This document shows positions 1 to 8,562 of a stretch of 64,000 nt of DNA, one piece after another. The position numbers and the translations under genes were made by a program. This DNA comes from Collinsella sp. GTDB lineage: Bacteria; Actinomycetota; Coriobacteriia; Coriobacteriales; Coriobacteriaceae. The stretch lies in the NCBI GenBank assembly GCA_019419455.1, contig DXZW01000027.1, positions 1 to 64,000 of the forward strand, in the 5' to 3' direction. Below the pieces are notes generated by a model, which saw nothing but the letters and a program-made list of their open reading frames with translations, was not told where the DNA came from and did not search any database. Each line of letters starts with the position of its first letter. Within the stretch, counting starts at the first letter, position 1.

Positions 1-67
1 GTAACGCCTCGCGGTGACATCGTTTTTATGTCAACCTTGGTCTAACAGAGCCAAAAGAAATGCGGAA

Positions 68-99
68 GGTTACCGAGTCCCTCGGACGTGGGCCTAACC
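68..99 (+). promoter_or_regulatory. Possible RAT-type antiterminator hairpin in the PTS operon leader
   Basis: GGTTA (68-72) pairs with TAACC (95-99), and CCGAG (73-77) pairs with CTCGG (81-85) around a 3-nt loop, leaving an asymmetric 9-nt bulge on the 3' side. A short stem with an asymmetric internal loop is the general shape of ribonucleic antiterminators bound by BglG/LicT proteins, and such a protein is encoded just downstream. The primary sequence does not closely match the published RAT consensus, and I could not identify the overlapping terminator. Confidence 0.35.
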
Positions 100-179
100 A
101 AAGTCTTTGAACGGATGTGTCTCTATGGACGCATTCGCTTGATTTTGGTTGGGCTATATTTATGAAGGGACATGCCACC

Positions 180-692
180 ATGGGTTTCTTTTCTCGCCTG
201 ATGGGCGGTTCGGATGAGCAGAAGACTGCAACTTCCGAGTTCGAAATCCTCGCTCCCGTTTCCGGCGAGCTTGTTCATCTGGAAAAAACCAATGACCCCG
301 CTTTTAGCAGCCGTGCCGTGGGCGATGGCGTTGCCGTGGTTCCCCAAGAGGGAACGGTGTGCGCTCCTGTCTCCGGTACCGTCGCGGCGCTGTTCCCGAC
401 CGAGCACGCGCTGGGTATCATGTCCGACGACAGCTCTGCTCAGGTGATGCTGCATATCGGAATCGACACTGTTAAACTTGAGGGCAAGGGCTTCCATGCG
501 CTTGTTGCTCAGGGTGACCATGTCGACGCGGGCCAGCCCCTCGTCGAGGTCGATTTCGACGCGGTCCGCGCCGCCGGCTTCGATCCCACGGTCTTCGTTA
601 TCGTGTGCGAGCGTTCGGAGAACTCGACTCTTCGTGAGCACGCTTCCGGCCCTGTTGCTGTTAAAGAGCCTGTCGTCTGGCTTTCCGAGTAA
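180..692 (+). CDS. PTS glucose-family EIIA domain protein
   Basis: A free-standing EIIA-Glc-type phosphocarrier of 170 aa that takes phosphate from HPr and passes it to a membrane EIICB. The fold signatures are the APVSGELV start at about residue 25, the repeat CAPVSGTV at about 61, and two histidines. H92 in LHIGIDTV is the phosphorylated residue and H76 in TEHALG is its partner. The start at 180 is chosen because AAGGGA lies 9 nt upstream; longer in-frame starts lack a ribosome site. It heads an operon with an antiterminator, an EIICB that has no EIIA domain of its own, and a GH4 enzyme, so it most likely serves that transporter. It might also act as a global EIIA-Glc signal. Confidence 0.93.
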   Translation: MGFFSRLMGGSDEQKTATSEFEILAPVSGELVHLEKTNDPAFSSRAVGDGVAVVPQEGTVCAPVSGTVAALFPTEHALGIMSDDSSAQVMLHIGIDTVKLEGKGFHALVAQGDHVDAGQPLVEVDFDAVRAAGFDPTVFVIVCERSENSTLREHASGPVAVKEPVVWLSE

Positions 693-710
693 ATACTTGT
701 GGTGGGTACC

Positions 711-1565
711 GTGGTTATCAAGCGAGTTTTCAACAATAACGTCGCAATGGTCACTTCGGACGATGGCTCTGAGCTCATCGTCATCGGTCGAGGCCTCTGC
801 TTTGGCCGTCATGCCGGCGATGCCATCGACGAGGCATCGGTCGAAAAGACCTACGCGTTGCAGGAGGGAACTTCTCAGGATTCGCGTACGATTGACCGCT
901 TGGCACATCTTTTAGAGTCCATCCCCACCGTCAACCTCGTGATTTCCGAGGACATCGTTCAGATGCTTCGTCGAGAGCTCAATGTTGATATCAACGACAA
1001 GATTCTCATTGCTCTCGCAGACCATATCAGCCTTGCTTTGGAGCGCGAGCGCAAGGGCGTCCCCTGCGAGAATCCGTTGCTGCTCGAGATCCAGCAGTTC
1101 TATCGCAAGGAGTATGCGCTTGCGGGCCGTGCGCTGCAGATTGTCAAGGAGTATATGGGCATCCAGATGAGCGAAGAAGAGCAGGGTTTTATTACGCTGC
1201 ATATCGTCAACGCCACCATGCCGCAACGCTCCGACCGTCTCATCATCTCGGTCCAGCTTGTTCGCGACGTGCTCACGATTGTTTCCGAGCGCTATGCTAC
1301 GACCCTCGATGACACCTCGCTGCCCTATGAGCGTTTCGTTCGTCACCTGCAGTTTTTCGCACAGCGAGCGCTCGATCCTGCGGCCGGGCAAATCAATGGC
1401 GACGCGCTGTTCCGAATCGATGAAACGGCGTATCCGTGCGCATTCTCGTGCGCGGACGCCATAGCTGCCCACTTGTCGTCTACCTATAACGTTGTCGTTA
1501 CCGATGCCGAGAAGAGTTATCTCGCATATCACATTGTTAACCTGCTTGGAGAACCTGGTCTCTAG
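711..1565 (+). CDS. BglG/LicT-family transcription antiterminator with two PRDs
   Basis: A 284-aa protein with an N-terminal CAT RNA-binding domain (VIKRVFNNNV at residue 2) and two PTS regulation domains. All four regulatory histidines of the family are present: H105 (ADHIS), H164 (TLHIV), H212 (RHLQF) and H274 (AYHIV). In this family, phosphorylation by EIIB inactivates and by HPr activates RNA binding, so the protein reports substrate transport. GTG at 711 is preferred over GTG at 699 because GGTGGG precedes it and the protein then begins at the family N-terminus. It sits 18 bp after the EIIA gene and before the EIICB gene, implying self-contained regulation of the operon. Confidence 0.92.
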   Translation: MVIKRVFNNNVAMVTSDDGSELIVIGRGLCFGRHAGDAIDEASVEKTYALQEGTSQDSRTIDRLAHLLESIPTVNLVISEDIVQMLRRELNVDINDKILIALADHISLALERERKGVPCENPLLLEIQQFYRKEYALAGRALQIVKEYMGIQMSEEEQGFITLHIVNATMPQRSDRLIISVQLVRDVLTIVSERYATTLDDTSLPYERFVRHLQFFAQRALDPAAGQINGDALFRIDETAYPCAFSCADAIAAHLSSTYNVVVTDAEKSYLAYHIVNLLGEPGL

Positions 1566-1664
1566 GCATAACGTGCCCACACATCGATTGATATAAGGCA
1601 GGGCTCACGGTCTTGTCTAGGGCACATCTGTCTTAATTTGCGGAAAAGGAAGGGGAGTACCGCT

Positions 1665-3281
1665 ATGACCGCAAAAAAGAAGTTCAATTTCAAAGCGCCG
1701 TTGGAGGTGTTCGCGAAGTCAATCGTCCAGCCGATGATGTATCTCTCGGTTGCCGGCATTCTGCTCATCGTGGGCATTATTCTGACCAACAAGACCATTT
1801 GCGCCTTGATCCCCGTACTGGGCTCCGGTCCGTTCCAGCTTGTGGGCACCGTTGTCTATCAGTCGCTGATGTTTATCATCAACAACCTCTCGATTCTGTT
1901 CTGCGTGGGCATCGCCGGCGCCATGGCAAAGAAGAACAAGGGCCATGCTTCGCTGATTGCCCTGATGTCGTTCTTCCTGTTCCTGCAGGCTAACAACATC
2001 GTGCTCAACGCCACCGGCTCTCTTGCCGAAGCGAGCGGCATGCTCGGTCTTACCGGAACCGGCCAGAGCACCGTTATGGGCATTCAGGTGCTCGATACCG
2101 GCGTGTTTGGCGGCATCATTCTTGGTTGCATCACCGGTGCCGTGTTCAACAAGTACTCGAACAAGCAGTTCCCCATTGCCCTTTCGATGTTCTCGGGCGT
2201 TCGTTTTCCGTTCCTGATCATGATCATCATTTCCTGGATCATGGGTGCTGGCTTCTGCATCGTTTGGCCTCCGGTTCAGGGTGCCATCTCCTCCGTTGCC
2301 GGCATCATTAAGGAGTCGGGCAACATCGGTCTGTTTATCTACGGCATGCTCAACAAGCTGCTCGTTCCTACCGGTCTGCATCACCTCATCTACACCCCGT
2401 TCCAGTTCTCCGATGTGGGCGGCACCCTGACGCTGGGCGATCAGGTTATCGCCGGCGCCTATCCCATCCGTGTTGCCGAGATGGCAATGACGGGCCAGCC
2501 CTTCTCCGATAGCACCTATTTCAACAGCTACACCTTCAACAACCTGTGGCCCTACATCGGTATCGGTCTCGCCTTTATCTTCACCGCTTACAAGGGGAAC
2601 AAGGATAAGACCAAGGCCGTTATCATCCCGCTGATCATCACCGCCGTGCTCTCCTGTGTCACCGAGCCCATGGACTTCCTCTTTGTCTTTGCCGCTCCCG
2701 TGCTCTTTGTTGTTCACTCGGTTCTTTCCGGTATCTTCCTGGTCCTGCTCAAGGTCCTCTCCGTGCCCGCTTCGACTGCAGGCGGCATCATCAACATCGT
2801 GGTTTCCAACCTGGTCCTTGGTGTCGATAAGACCAACTGGCCGATGATGCTCGTGCTCGGAGTCGTCAACGCCGCTCTGTACTTCTTCCTCTTCACCTTC
2901 CTTATTAAGAAGCTCAACCTCCACACGCCTGGCCGCGAGGAGGAGTCCGAGCTCGCCGAGTCCGTTGCCGAGGGCGAGGCCGCCGCGTCTGTCGCGGTGA
3001 AGCAGGGCGCTGTTGCCGCAGCTCCCGCAGAGGGCGTCGATGCAGGTATTGCCGACCTGGTCGCAGGTCTTGGCGGCAAGGACAACATCGAGGAGCTCGA
3101 GAACTGCTTTACACGTCTTCGCGTGAACGTTAAGAACCCGGACCTCATCGATGAGAACCTCATCAACCACGTGCCCAACAGCGGCATCAACCGCAACGGC
3201 AACAATATCCAGATCATCTTTGGCATGAAGGTCGCCGAGATGCGCGACAAGGTCGAAAACGCAATTGAGAAGGAGCAGTAA
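1665..3281 (+). CDS. PTS alpha-glucoside-type EIICB permease
   Basis: A 538-aa membrane transporter of the glucose superfamily. The EIIC domain occupies roughly residues 1-420 with about ten hydrophobic segments. A low-complexity Ala/Glu/Val linker (about 425-465) leads into an EIIB domain with the phosphorylated cysteine in ENCFTRLRV. The EIIB signature and the adjacent CDMP-type GH4 enzyme point to an alpha-glucoside such as maltose or a sucrose isomer; the substrate is inferred. No EIIA domain is fused, consistent with the separate EIIA at 180-692. The start at 1665 is supported by GGAAGGGGAG 8 nt upstream. The stop is 3 nt before the next gene, indicating co-transcription. Confidence 0.92.
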   Translation: MTAKKKFNFKAPLEVFAKSIVQPMMYLSVAGILLIVGIILTNKTICALIPVLGSGPFQLVGTVVYQSLMFIINNLSILFCVGIAGAMAKKNKGHASLIALMSFFLFLQANNIVLNATGSLAEASGMLGLTGTGQSTVMGIQVLDTGVFGGIILGCITGAVFNKYSNKQFPIALSMFSGVRFPFLIMIIISWIMGAGFCIVWPPVQGAISSVAGIIKESGNIGLFIYGMLNKLLVPTGLHHLIYTPFQFSDVGGTLTLGDQVIAGAYPIRVAEMAMTGQPFSDSTYFNSYTFNNLWPYIGIGLAFIFTAYKGNKDKTKAVIIPLIITAVLSCVTEPMDFLFVFAAPVLFVVHSVLSGIFLVLLKVLSVPASTAGGIINIVVSNLVLGVDKTNWPMMLVLGVVNAALYFFLFTFLIKKLNLHTPGREEESELAESVAEGEAAASVAVKQGAVAAAPAEGVDAGIADLVAGLGGKDNIEELENCFTRLRVNVKNPDLIDENLINHVPNSGINRNGNNIQIIFGMKVAEMRDKVENAIEKEQ

Positions 3282-3284
3282 ACA

Positions 3285-4667
3285 ATGATCATTACTCTGT
3301 GTGGTGGCGGATCCACCTTTACCCCTGGCATCGTCAAGTCCATCGCTCTGCGCAAGGACGAACTCGACGTTGACGAGATTCGTCTGTACGACATCAACGA
3401 GGAGCGCCAGCGCAAGATCGGCGTGCTCGTGGACTGGATTCTGCACGAGGACCTCGGCCTGGACATCAAGCTCACGGTGACCACCGACAAGGAGACGGCT
3501 TTTGCCGACGCGAGCTTCGTGTTTGCCCAGATGCGCGTGGGCGGCTACGCCATGCGCGAGCAGGACGAGAAGATTCCGCTGCGCCATGGCTGCGTGGGCC
3601 AGGAGACCTGCGGTTGCGGCGGCCTTGCCTACGGCATGCGCACCATCTTCCCCATGGTCGAGCTGATCGATGATGTTGAGAAGTACGCCAAGAAGGACTA
3701 CTGGATTCTCAACTACTCCAACCCTGCCGCCATCGTCTCCGAGGGCTGCCGTGTGCTGCGTCCCAACGCTCGTATCATCAACATCTGCGACATGCCGATC
3801 GCGATTATCGACGTGGTTTGCGCTGCGCTCGACATCGACAAGAAGGATGTTGAGTACGATTACTTTGGCCTCAACCACTTTGGTTGGTTCACCTCGATCC
3901 GCCACAAGGGCGAGGAGGTGCTCCCGCAGCTGCGCGAGTACATCAAGGAGCATGAGATTCTGCTGCCCGATTCGTACCTCAAGGGCATGAGCTCGCTGAT
4001 GTCCAAGAAGCCCGAGGAGGCCACCGACGAGCACCCCGAGCAGAACCGCCACACCAAGGGCAGCTGGTACTACGTCTGGAAGGGCGAGTACGAGATCATG
4101 GAGTGCTTCCCGGAGTACCTGCCCAACACGTACCTGAACTACTACCTGCAGCAGAAGGAGTTCGTCGAGCATTCCAACCCCGAGCGCACCCGTGCTAACG
4201 AGGTTGAGGAGACGCGCGAGAAGAACCTCTTTGATGGTATCGATCACTACGAGAAGACGGGCGAGATCGACGAGAGCACGTTCTATGCGGGCAGCCACGG
4301 CGACTGGATTGCCGACCTGGCCATCGCTCTGAAGAACGACACCAAGCAGCGCTTCCTGGTCATTTGCGAGAACAAGGGCGCTATCCCCAACATGCCCTAC
4401 GACGCTATGGTCGAGCTGCCTGCCTACATTGGCAAGAACGGCCCCGAGGTTATCAGCCGCGACAACATCCCGCTGTTCCAGCAGGGCCTCATGATGCAGC
4501 AGCTGAACTCCGAGAAGCTCGTGGTCGAGGCTACGATCGAGGGTTCGTACGAGAAGGCGCTCAAGGCCTTCACGCTCAACAAGACCGTACCGTCGATGAA
4601 GGTCGCCAAGGAAGTTCTCGACGACATGATCGAGGCCAACAAGGGTTACTGGCCCGAGCTTAAGTAA
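3285..4667 (+). CDS. GH4 6-phospho-alpha-glucosidase
   Basis: A 460-aa NAD+- and metal-dependent glycosidase of family GH4 that cleaves the phosphorylated disaccharide delivered by the PTS. The N-terminal Rossmann motif is CGGGSTFTPG (residues 6-15). The metal/selectivity motif is C168-D169-M170-P171. In GH4, CDMP is characteristic of 6-phospho-alpha-glucosidases (GlvA/MalH type), whereas phospho-beta-glucosidases carry CNVP/CNIP. Conserved LNHFGW follows at about 198. The gene begins 3 nt after the EIICB stop and is followed by a strong hairpin, so it closes the operon. GlvA/MalH orthology is likely but not proven. Confidence 0.93.
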   Translation: MIITLCGGGSTFTPGIVKSIALRKDELDVDEIRLYDINEERQRKIGVLVDWILHEDLGLDIKLTVTTDKETAFADASFVFAQMRVGGYAMREQDEKIPLRHGCVGQETCGCGGLAYGMRTIFPMVELIDDVEKYAKKDYWILNYSNPAAIVSEGCRVLRPNARIINICDMPIAIIDVVCAALDIDKKDVEYDYFGLNHFGWFTSIRHKGEEVLPQLREYIKEHEILLPDSYLKGMSSLMSKKPEEATDEHPEQNRHTKGSWYYVWKGEYEIMECFPEYLPNTYLNYYLQQKEFVEHSNPERTRANEVEETREKNLFDGIDHYEKTGEIDESTFYAGSHGDWIADLAIALKNDTKQRFLVICENKGAIPNMPYDAMVELPAYIGKNGPEVISRDNIPLFQQGLMMQQLNSEKLVVEATIEGSYEKALKAFTLNKTVPSMKVAKEVLDDMIEANKGYWPELK

Positions 4668-4699
4668 AAGCAACAGGGTCGCTGACCGCATACCTAGAG

Positions 4700-4737
4700 C
4701 AATGCCCCGTCCACGTGATTGCGTGGACGGGGCATTG
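4700..4737 (+). terminator. Strong hairpin after the PTS/GH4 operon
   Basis: A perfect 16-bp stem (4700-4715 with 4722-4737) around a 6-nt loop begins 32 nt after the GH4 stop. There is no T-run after it, so it may terminate weakly or act as an mRNA 3' stabiliser. Confidence 0.7.
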
Positions 4738-4922
4738 TCATTGGTAACGCGTTTTATCAAATATGGCATTTATCTGCGGAAATGCTCGTTTTCACCGCTA
4801 AGGACGACGTTTCATACCGCCTGCCGAACCGTGTCGCTGCCAAACAATTTTATAGGTCAGTGTTGTGCGTGTAGCAACTTCGCTCGGTCTCGCCTCCGGG
4901 CTGCCATGTGAGAGGGGATCTT

Positions 4923-6755
4923 ATGGCTCGACTGCACGTAATGGAACGCAGCCACGCTCAGGCCGTCATGGACGACCTGCACGATGCGCTCGGTCGCCGT
5001 CTGGCGGTGAGTTCGCTCGCCCCGTGTCCCGTTGAGTTTACGGCAGCGCTCGTTAACCTGTGCTCCACCCAGAGCTGCGGCAAGTGCACACCCTGCCGTG
5101 TGGGCCTGAGCGCGCTGAGCGACCTGCTCGCCGATGTGCTCGAAGGGCGCGCCGATGAGTCCACGCTCAACCTGATTGAGCGCACCGCCCGCACCATCTA
5201 CCTTTCGAGCGACTGCGCCATCGGCTACGAAGCTGGCGCCATGGCACTCACGGCCATTCGCGGCTTCCGCGACGATTTTGAGCATCACATCCGCGAGCAC
5301 TCCTGCGGCTTTGACCGCGAGGCCCGCGTCCCGTGCGTTTCGGGCTGCCCGGCGCACGTCGACATTCCCGGGTACATTTCGCTGGTCGAGGCCGGCCGCT
5401 ATGCCGACGCCGTCAAGGTCATCCGCAAGAACAATCCGCTGCCGCTCGTCTGCGGCCTGGTGTGCGAGCATCCCTGCGAGATGCACTGCCGCCGTGGCAT
5501 GGTCGACGACCCCATGAACATCCTCGCCCTCAAGCGTTTTGCCGTCGAGCACAGTGACCTCAACGACCACAAGCCGCATGTAGTGGACAACACCGGCAAG
5601 CGCGTCGCCGTGATCGGCGGCGGCCCGGCCGGCCTTTCCTGCGCCTACTACCTGGCCGTGATGGGCCATAAGGTGACCATCTTTGAGCAGCGCCACCACC
5701 TGGGCGGCATGCTGCGCTATGGCATCCCCAGCTATCGTCTGCCGCGCGAGCGCCTGCAGGCCGAGATCGACTGGATCTTGAGCGCCGGCATCGACGTTGA
5801 GCTCGATCACTCCGTCAACGGCGAGGAACTTGCCCGCCTGCGCGACGAGTTCGATGCCGTCTACCTGGCCATTGGCGCCCACAGCGATAAGAAGCTCGGC
5901 CTTCCGGGCGAGGAAGCGCTCGGCGTGGAGTCGGCCGTCAAGATGCTGCGCGCCATCGGCGACGACGAGCTGCCCGACCTGAGCGGCCAGCGCGTGTGCG
6001 TCATCGGCGGCGGCAACGTGGCCATGGACGTGGCGCGCTCCGCCGTGCGCTGCCGTGCCGAAAAGGTGAGCATCGTCTACCGCCGTCGCATCTGCGACAT
6101 GACGGCCCAGGACGCCGAGATCGCCGGCGCCCAGGCCGAGGGCTGCGAGGTGCTGGAGTTGACCGCCCCGCTCGCTATCGAGACGGGCGAGGAAGGTCGC
6201 GTGAGTGGCCTGCGCGTGCAGCCGCAGATTATCGGCGAGCCCCGTCGTGGGCGTCCGGCCCCGCGTGCCGCCGCCACGCCCGAGCGCGTCATTCCCTGCG
6301 AGCGCGTGTTTGTGGCCATTGGCCAGGACATCGATTCCAGGCCGTTTGAGGACATGGGCATCGCTTGTAAGTGGGGCTGCGTGGTCACCGATTCGGATGG
6401 CGCCGTGCCCAACTTCGATGGCCTCTTTAGCGGCGGTGACTGCCAGACCGGTCCCGCCACCGTCATCCGTGCCATCAACGCCGGCCGCGTGGCTTCGGCA
6501 AATATCGACCGCTACCTGGGCTTTGACCACAAGATCAAGCTCGAGGTCGAGCTGCCGACCGTCCAGTTTAAGGGCAAGCATGAGTGCGGCCGCTGCGAGC
6601 TGGGCGAGCGCGAGGCCGGCGAGCGTATTCACGATTGGGATCTGGTCGAGCAGGGTCTCACCGAGCAGGAGGCGCGCCAGGAGGCGAGCCGCTGCCTGCG
6701 TTGCGATCACTTTGGCTTTGGCGCGTTCCGCGGAGGGAGGAACCTGGAATGGTAG
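4923..6755 (+). CDS. NuoF Fe-S region / GltD-like FAD-NAD(P)H oxidoreductase fusion
   Basis: A 610-aa flavoprotein. Residues 1-120 match only the C-terminal [4Fe-4S] region of NuoF/HydB (CGKCTPCRVG at about 52 with the distal SSDCAIG cysteine at about 97); the FMN/NADH-binding part of NuoF is absent. Next come a GltD/DPD-type N-terminal Fe-S domain (CVSGCPAHVDIPGY, CGLVCEHPCEMHC) and two Rossmann folds (GGGPAGLSC and GGGNVAMD). The C-terminus carries CGRCELG and CLRCDH cysteines. It is predicted to be the NAD(P)H-oxidising electron module for the adjacent hydrogenase, overlapping it by 7 bp. The start at 4923 has GAGAGGGGA upstream; GTG at 4908 is the alternative. Confidence 0.88.
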   Translation: MARLHVMERSHAQAVMDDLHDALGRRLAVSSLAPCPVEFTAALVNLCSTQSCGKCTPCRVGLSALSDLLADVLEGRADESTLNLIERTARTIYLSSDCAIGYEAGAMALTAIRGFRDDFEHHIREHSCGFDREARVPCVSGCPAHVDIPGYISLVEAGRYADAVKVIRKNNPLPLVCGLVCEHPCEMHCRRGMVDDPMNILALKRFAVEHSDLNDHKPHVVDNTGKRVAVIGGGPAGLSCAYYLAVMGHKVTIFEQRHHLGGMLRYGIPSYRLPRERLQAEIDWILSAGIDVELDHSVNGEELARLRDEFDAVYLAIGAHSDKKLGLPGEEALGVESAVKMLRAIGDDELPDLSGQRVCVIGGGNVAMDVARSAVRCRAEKVSIVYRRRICDMTAQDAEIAGAQAEGCEVLELTAPLAIETGEEGRVSGLRVQPQIIGEPRRGRPAPRAAATPERVIPCERVFVAIGQDIDSRPFEDMGIACKWGCVVTDSDGAVPNFDGLFSGGDCQTGPATVIRAINAGRVASANIDRYLGFDHKIKLEVELPTVQFKGKHECGRCELGEREAGERIHDWDLVEQGLTEQEARQEASRCLRCDHFGFGAFRGGRNLEW

Positions 6756-8560
6756 AGCCCAACAACACCACCGTCAGCGACAACACCGAAAACGGAGCGC
6801 ATAACATGGTCAAGCTCACTATCGATAATTGCGAGGTCGTGGTTCCCGAGCACACCACGATCCTGGATGCGGCCAAGTCCGTCAGCATCCAGATTCCCAC
6901 CCTGTGCTACCTGCGCGATCTAAACGAGATCGGCGGCTGCCGCGTATGCGTGGTCGAGGTTGAGGGCTGCGACCAGCTGGTTGCCGCCTGCAACAACTAC
7001 GTGCTCGACGGCATGGTGGTCCACACCAACAGCCCCAAGGCCCGCGAGGCGCGTCGCACCAACGTGCAGCTGCTGCTGTCCCAGCACGACTCGCGCTGTA
7101 CGAGCTGCGTGCGCAGTGGTAACTGCAACCTGCAGACCATCGCCAACGACCTGGGTATCTTCTATCTGCCGTACGAGCAGCACCTGGCGCGCGAGGGCTG
7201 GGACTTCGATTTCCCCATCATCCGCGATAACGACAAGTGCATTAAATGCATGCGCTGCATCAAGGTATGCGAGAGCGTGCAGGGCTTAGGGATTTGGGAC
7301 CTGACCAACCGCGCCACGCATACCGCCGTGGGCACCCGCGGGCGTGCGCCGATCGGCAAGACCGATTGCGTCGCGTGCGGTCAGTGCATCACGCATTGCC
7401 CGACGGGCGCCCTGCGCGAGCGTGACGATACCGAGACCGTGTTCGACGCCATCGCCGATCCCGACAAGATCGTACTGGTGCAGATTGCGCCGGCCGTGCG
7501 TAGCGCCTGGGGCGAGGAGCTCGGCATTCCGCGCGAGGAGGCCACCGTTGAGCACCTGGCTTGCGCCCTGCGCCGCGTTGGCTTTGAGTACGTGTTCGAC
7601 ACCGATTTCTCGGCCGACCTCACCATTATGGAGGAGGGCTCCGAACTGCTCGAGCGCCTGGGCGCCGCCGCCAAGGGCGAAGGTGACAGCCGCGGCTGGC
7701 CCATGTTTACGAGCTGCTGCCCGGGTTGGGTTCGCTTTGTGAAGGCGCGTTATCCGGAGTTTGTCGACAGCCTGTCCACGTCCAAGTCGCCGCAGCAGAT
7801 GTTCGGCGCCATCGCCAAGACCTACTACGCCAAGGTGTTGGGCGTGGAGCCCGAGCGCCTGTTCGTGGTGTCCGTGATGCCGTGCACGGCCAAGAAGGCC
7901 GAGTGTGCGCTGCCGAGCATGGTGGGCGAGGGCGGCGTGCCCGATGTGGACGTTGCGCTGACGGTGCGCGAGATGGTACGCATGATTCGCGCGAGCCACG
8001 TGAGCGTCGACACGCTTACCGAGGAGCCGCTCGATACGCCGCTGGGCTTCGGCACGGGCGCGGGCGTGATCTTTGGCGCCACAGGAGGCGTGATGGAGGC
8101 TGCCGTGCGCTCGGCCTATTACCTGGTGACGGGCAAGAACCCCGATGCGGATTTCTTTACCGACGTGCGTGGCCTGAATGGCTGGAAGGAGGCCGTGGCC
8201 GATATCGATGGCACCAAGGTGCGCGTCGCCGTGGCGCACGGGCTGGGCAACGCTGCCCGCCTGCTCGATGCGATTCGCGACGGCCGTGCGAGCTATGACT
8301 TCGTCGAGGTCATGGCGTGCCCGGGCGGCTGCGTCGGTGGCGGCGGTCAGCCCATTCACGACGGCTGCGAGCTGGCAGCTGAGCGCGGCCAGGTGCTGTG
8401 GGGCCTGGATGCCGCTGCGGACATTCGCTTCTCGCACGAGAATCCCGATGTCCAGGCGTGCTACCGCGAGTTCTTGGGCGAGCCACTCTCGCCGCTGGCC
8501 GAGGAGCTGCTGCACACCGACCATCACGCATGGACGATGCCTAACGAAGGGACGTGCTAA
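6749..8560 (+). CDS. hydA: [FeFe]-hydrogenase catalytic subunit
   Basis: A 603-aa iron-only hydrogenase. From the N-terminus it has a NuoG-like [2Fe-2S] ferredoxin domain (CYLRDLNEIGGCRVC), a His/Cys [4Fe-4S] segment (HDSRCTSC...C), and two [4Fe-4S] ferredoxin clusters (CIKCMRCIKVC and CVACGQCITHCP). The H-cluster domain follows with all three signatures: TSCCPGW, MPCTAKKAE and ACPGGCVGGGGQP. The small-subunit-like tail is fused at the end. It makes or consumes H2 to balance fermentation redox. ATG 6749 is preferred because GGAGGGAGG lies 8 nt upstream. The overlap with the preceding oxidoreductase suggests translational coupling. No HydE/F/G maturases are in the window, so they must be elsewhere. 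Confidence 0.96.
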   Translation: MVEPNNTTVSDNTENGAHNMVKLTIDNCEVVVPEHTTILDAAKSVSIQIPTLCYLRDLNEIGGCRVCVVEVEGCDQLVAACNNYVLDGMVVHTNSPKAREARRTNVQLLLSQHDSRCTSCVRSGNCNLQTIANDLGIFYLPYEQHLAREGWDFDFPIIRDNDKCIKCMRCIKVCESVQGLGIWDLTNRATHTAVGTRGRAPIGKTDCVACGQCITHCPTGALRERDDTETVFDAIADPDKIVLVQIAPAVRSAWGEELGIPREEATVEHLACALRRVGFEYVFDTDFSADLTIMEEGSELLERLGAAAKGEGDSRGWPMFTSCCPGWVRFVKARYPEFVDSLSTSKSPQQMFGAIAKTYYAKVLGVEPERLFVVSVMPCTAKKAECALPSMVGEGGVPDVDVALTVREMVRMIRASHVSVDTLTEEPLDTPLGFGTGAGVIFGATGGVMEAAVRSAYYLVTGKNPDADFFTDVRGLNGWKEAVADIDGTKVRVAVAHGLGNAARLLDAIRDGRASYDFVEVMACPGGCVGGGGQPIHDGCELAAERGQVLWGLDAAADIRFSHENPDVQACYREFLGEPLSPLAEELLHTDHHAWTMPNEGTC

Positions 8561-8562
8561 CG

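Noticed and set aside
1719..4769. Very long antisense open frame across the EIICB and GH4 genes
   Set aside because: Its length is an artefact of strong codon bias in the sense genes. The translation is His/Val/Leu-rich without any domain. Similar antisense frames over dnaE, addA, NadE-like and fhs were rejected for the same reason.
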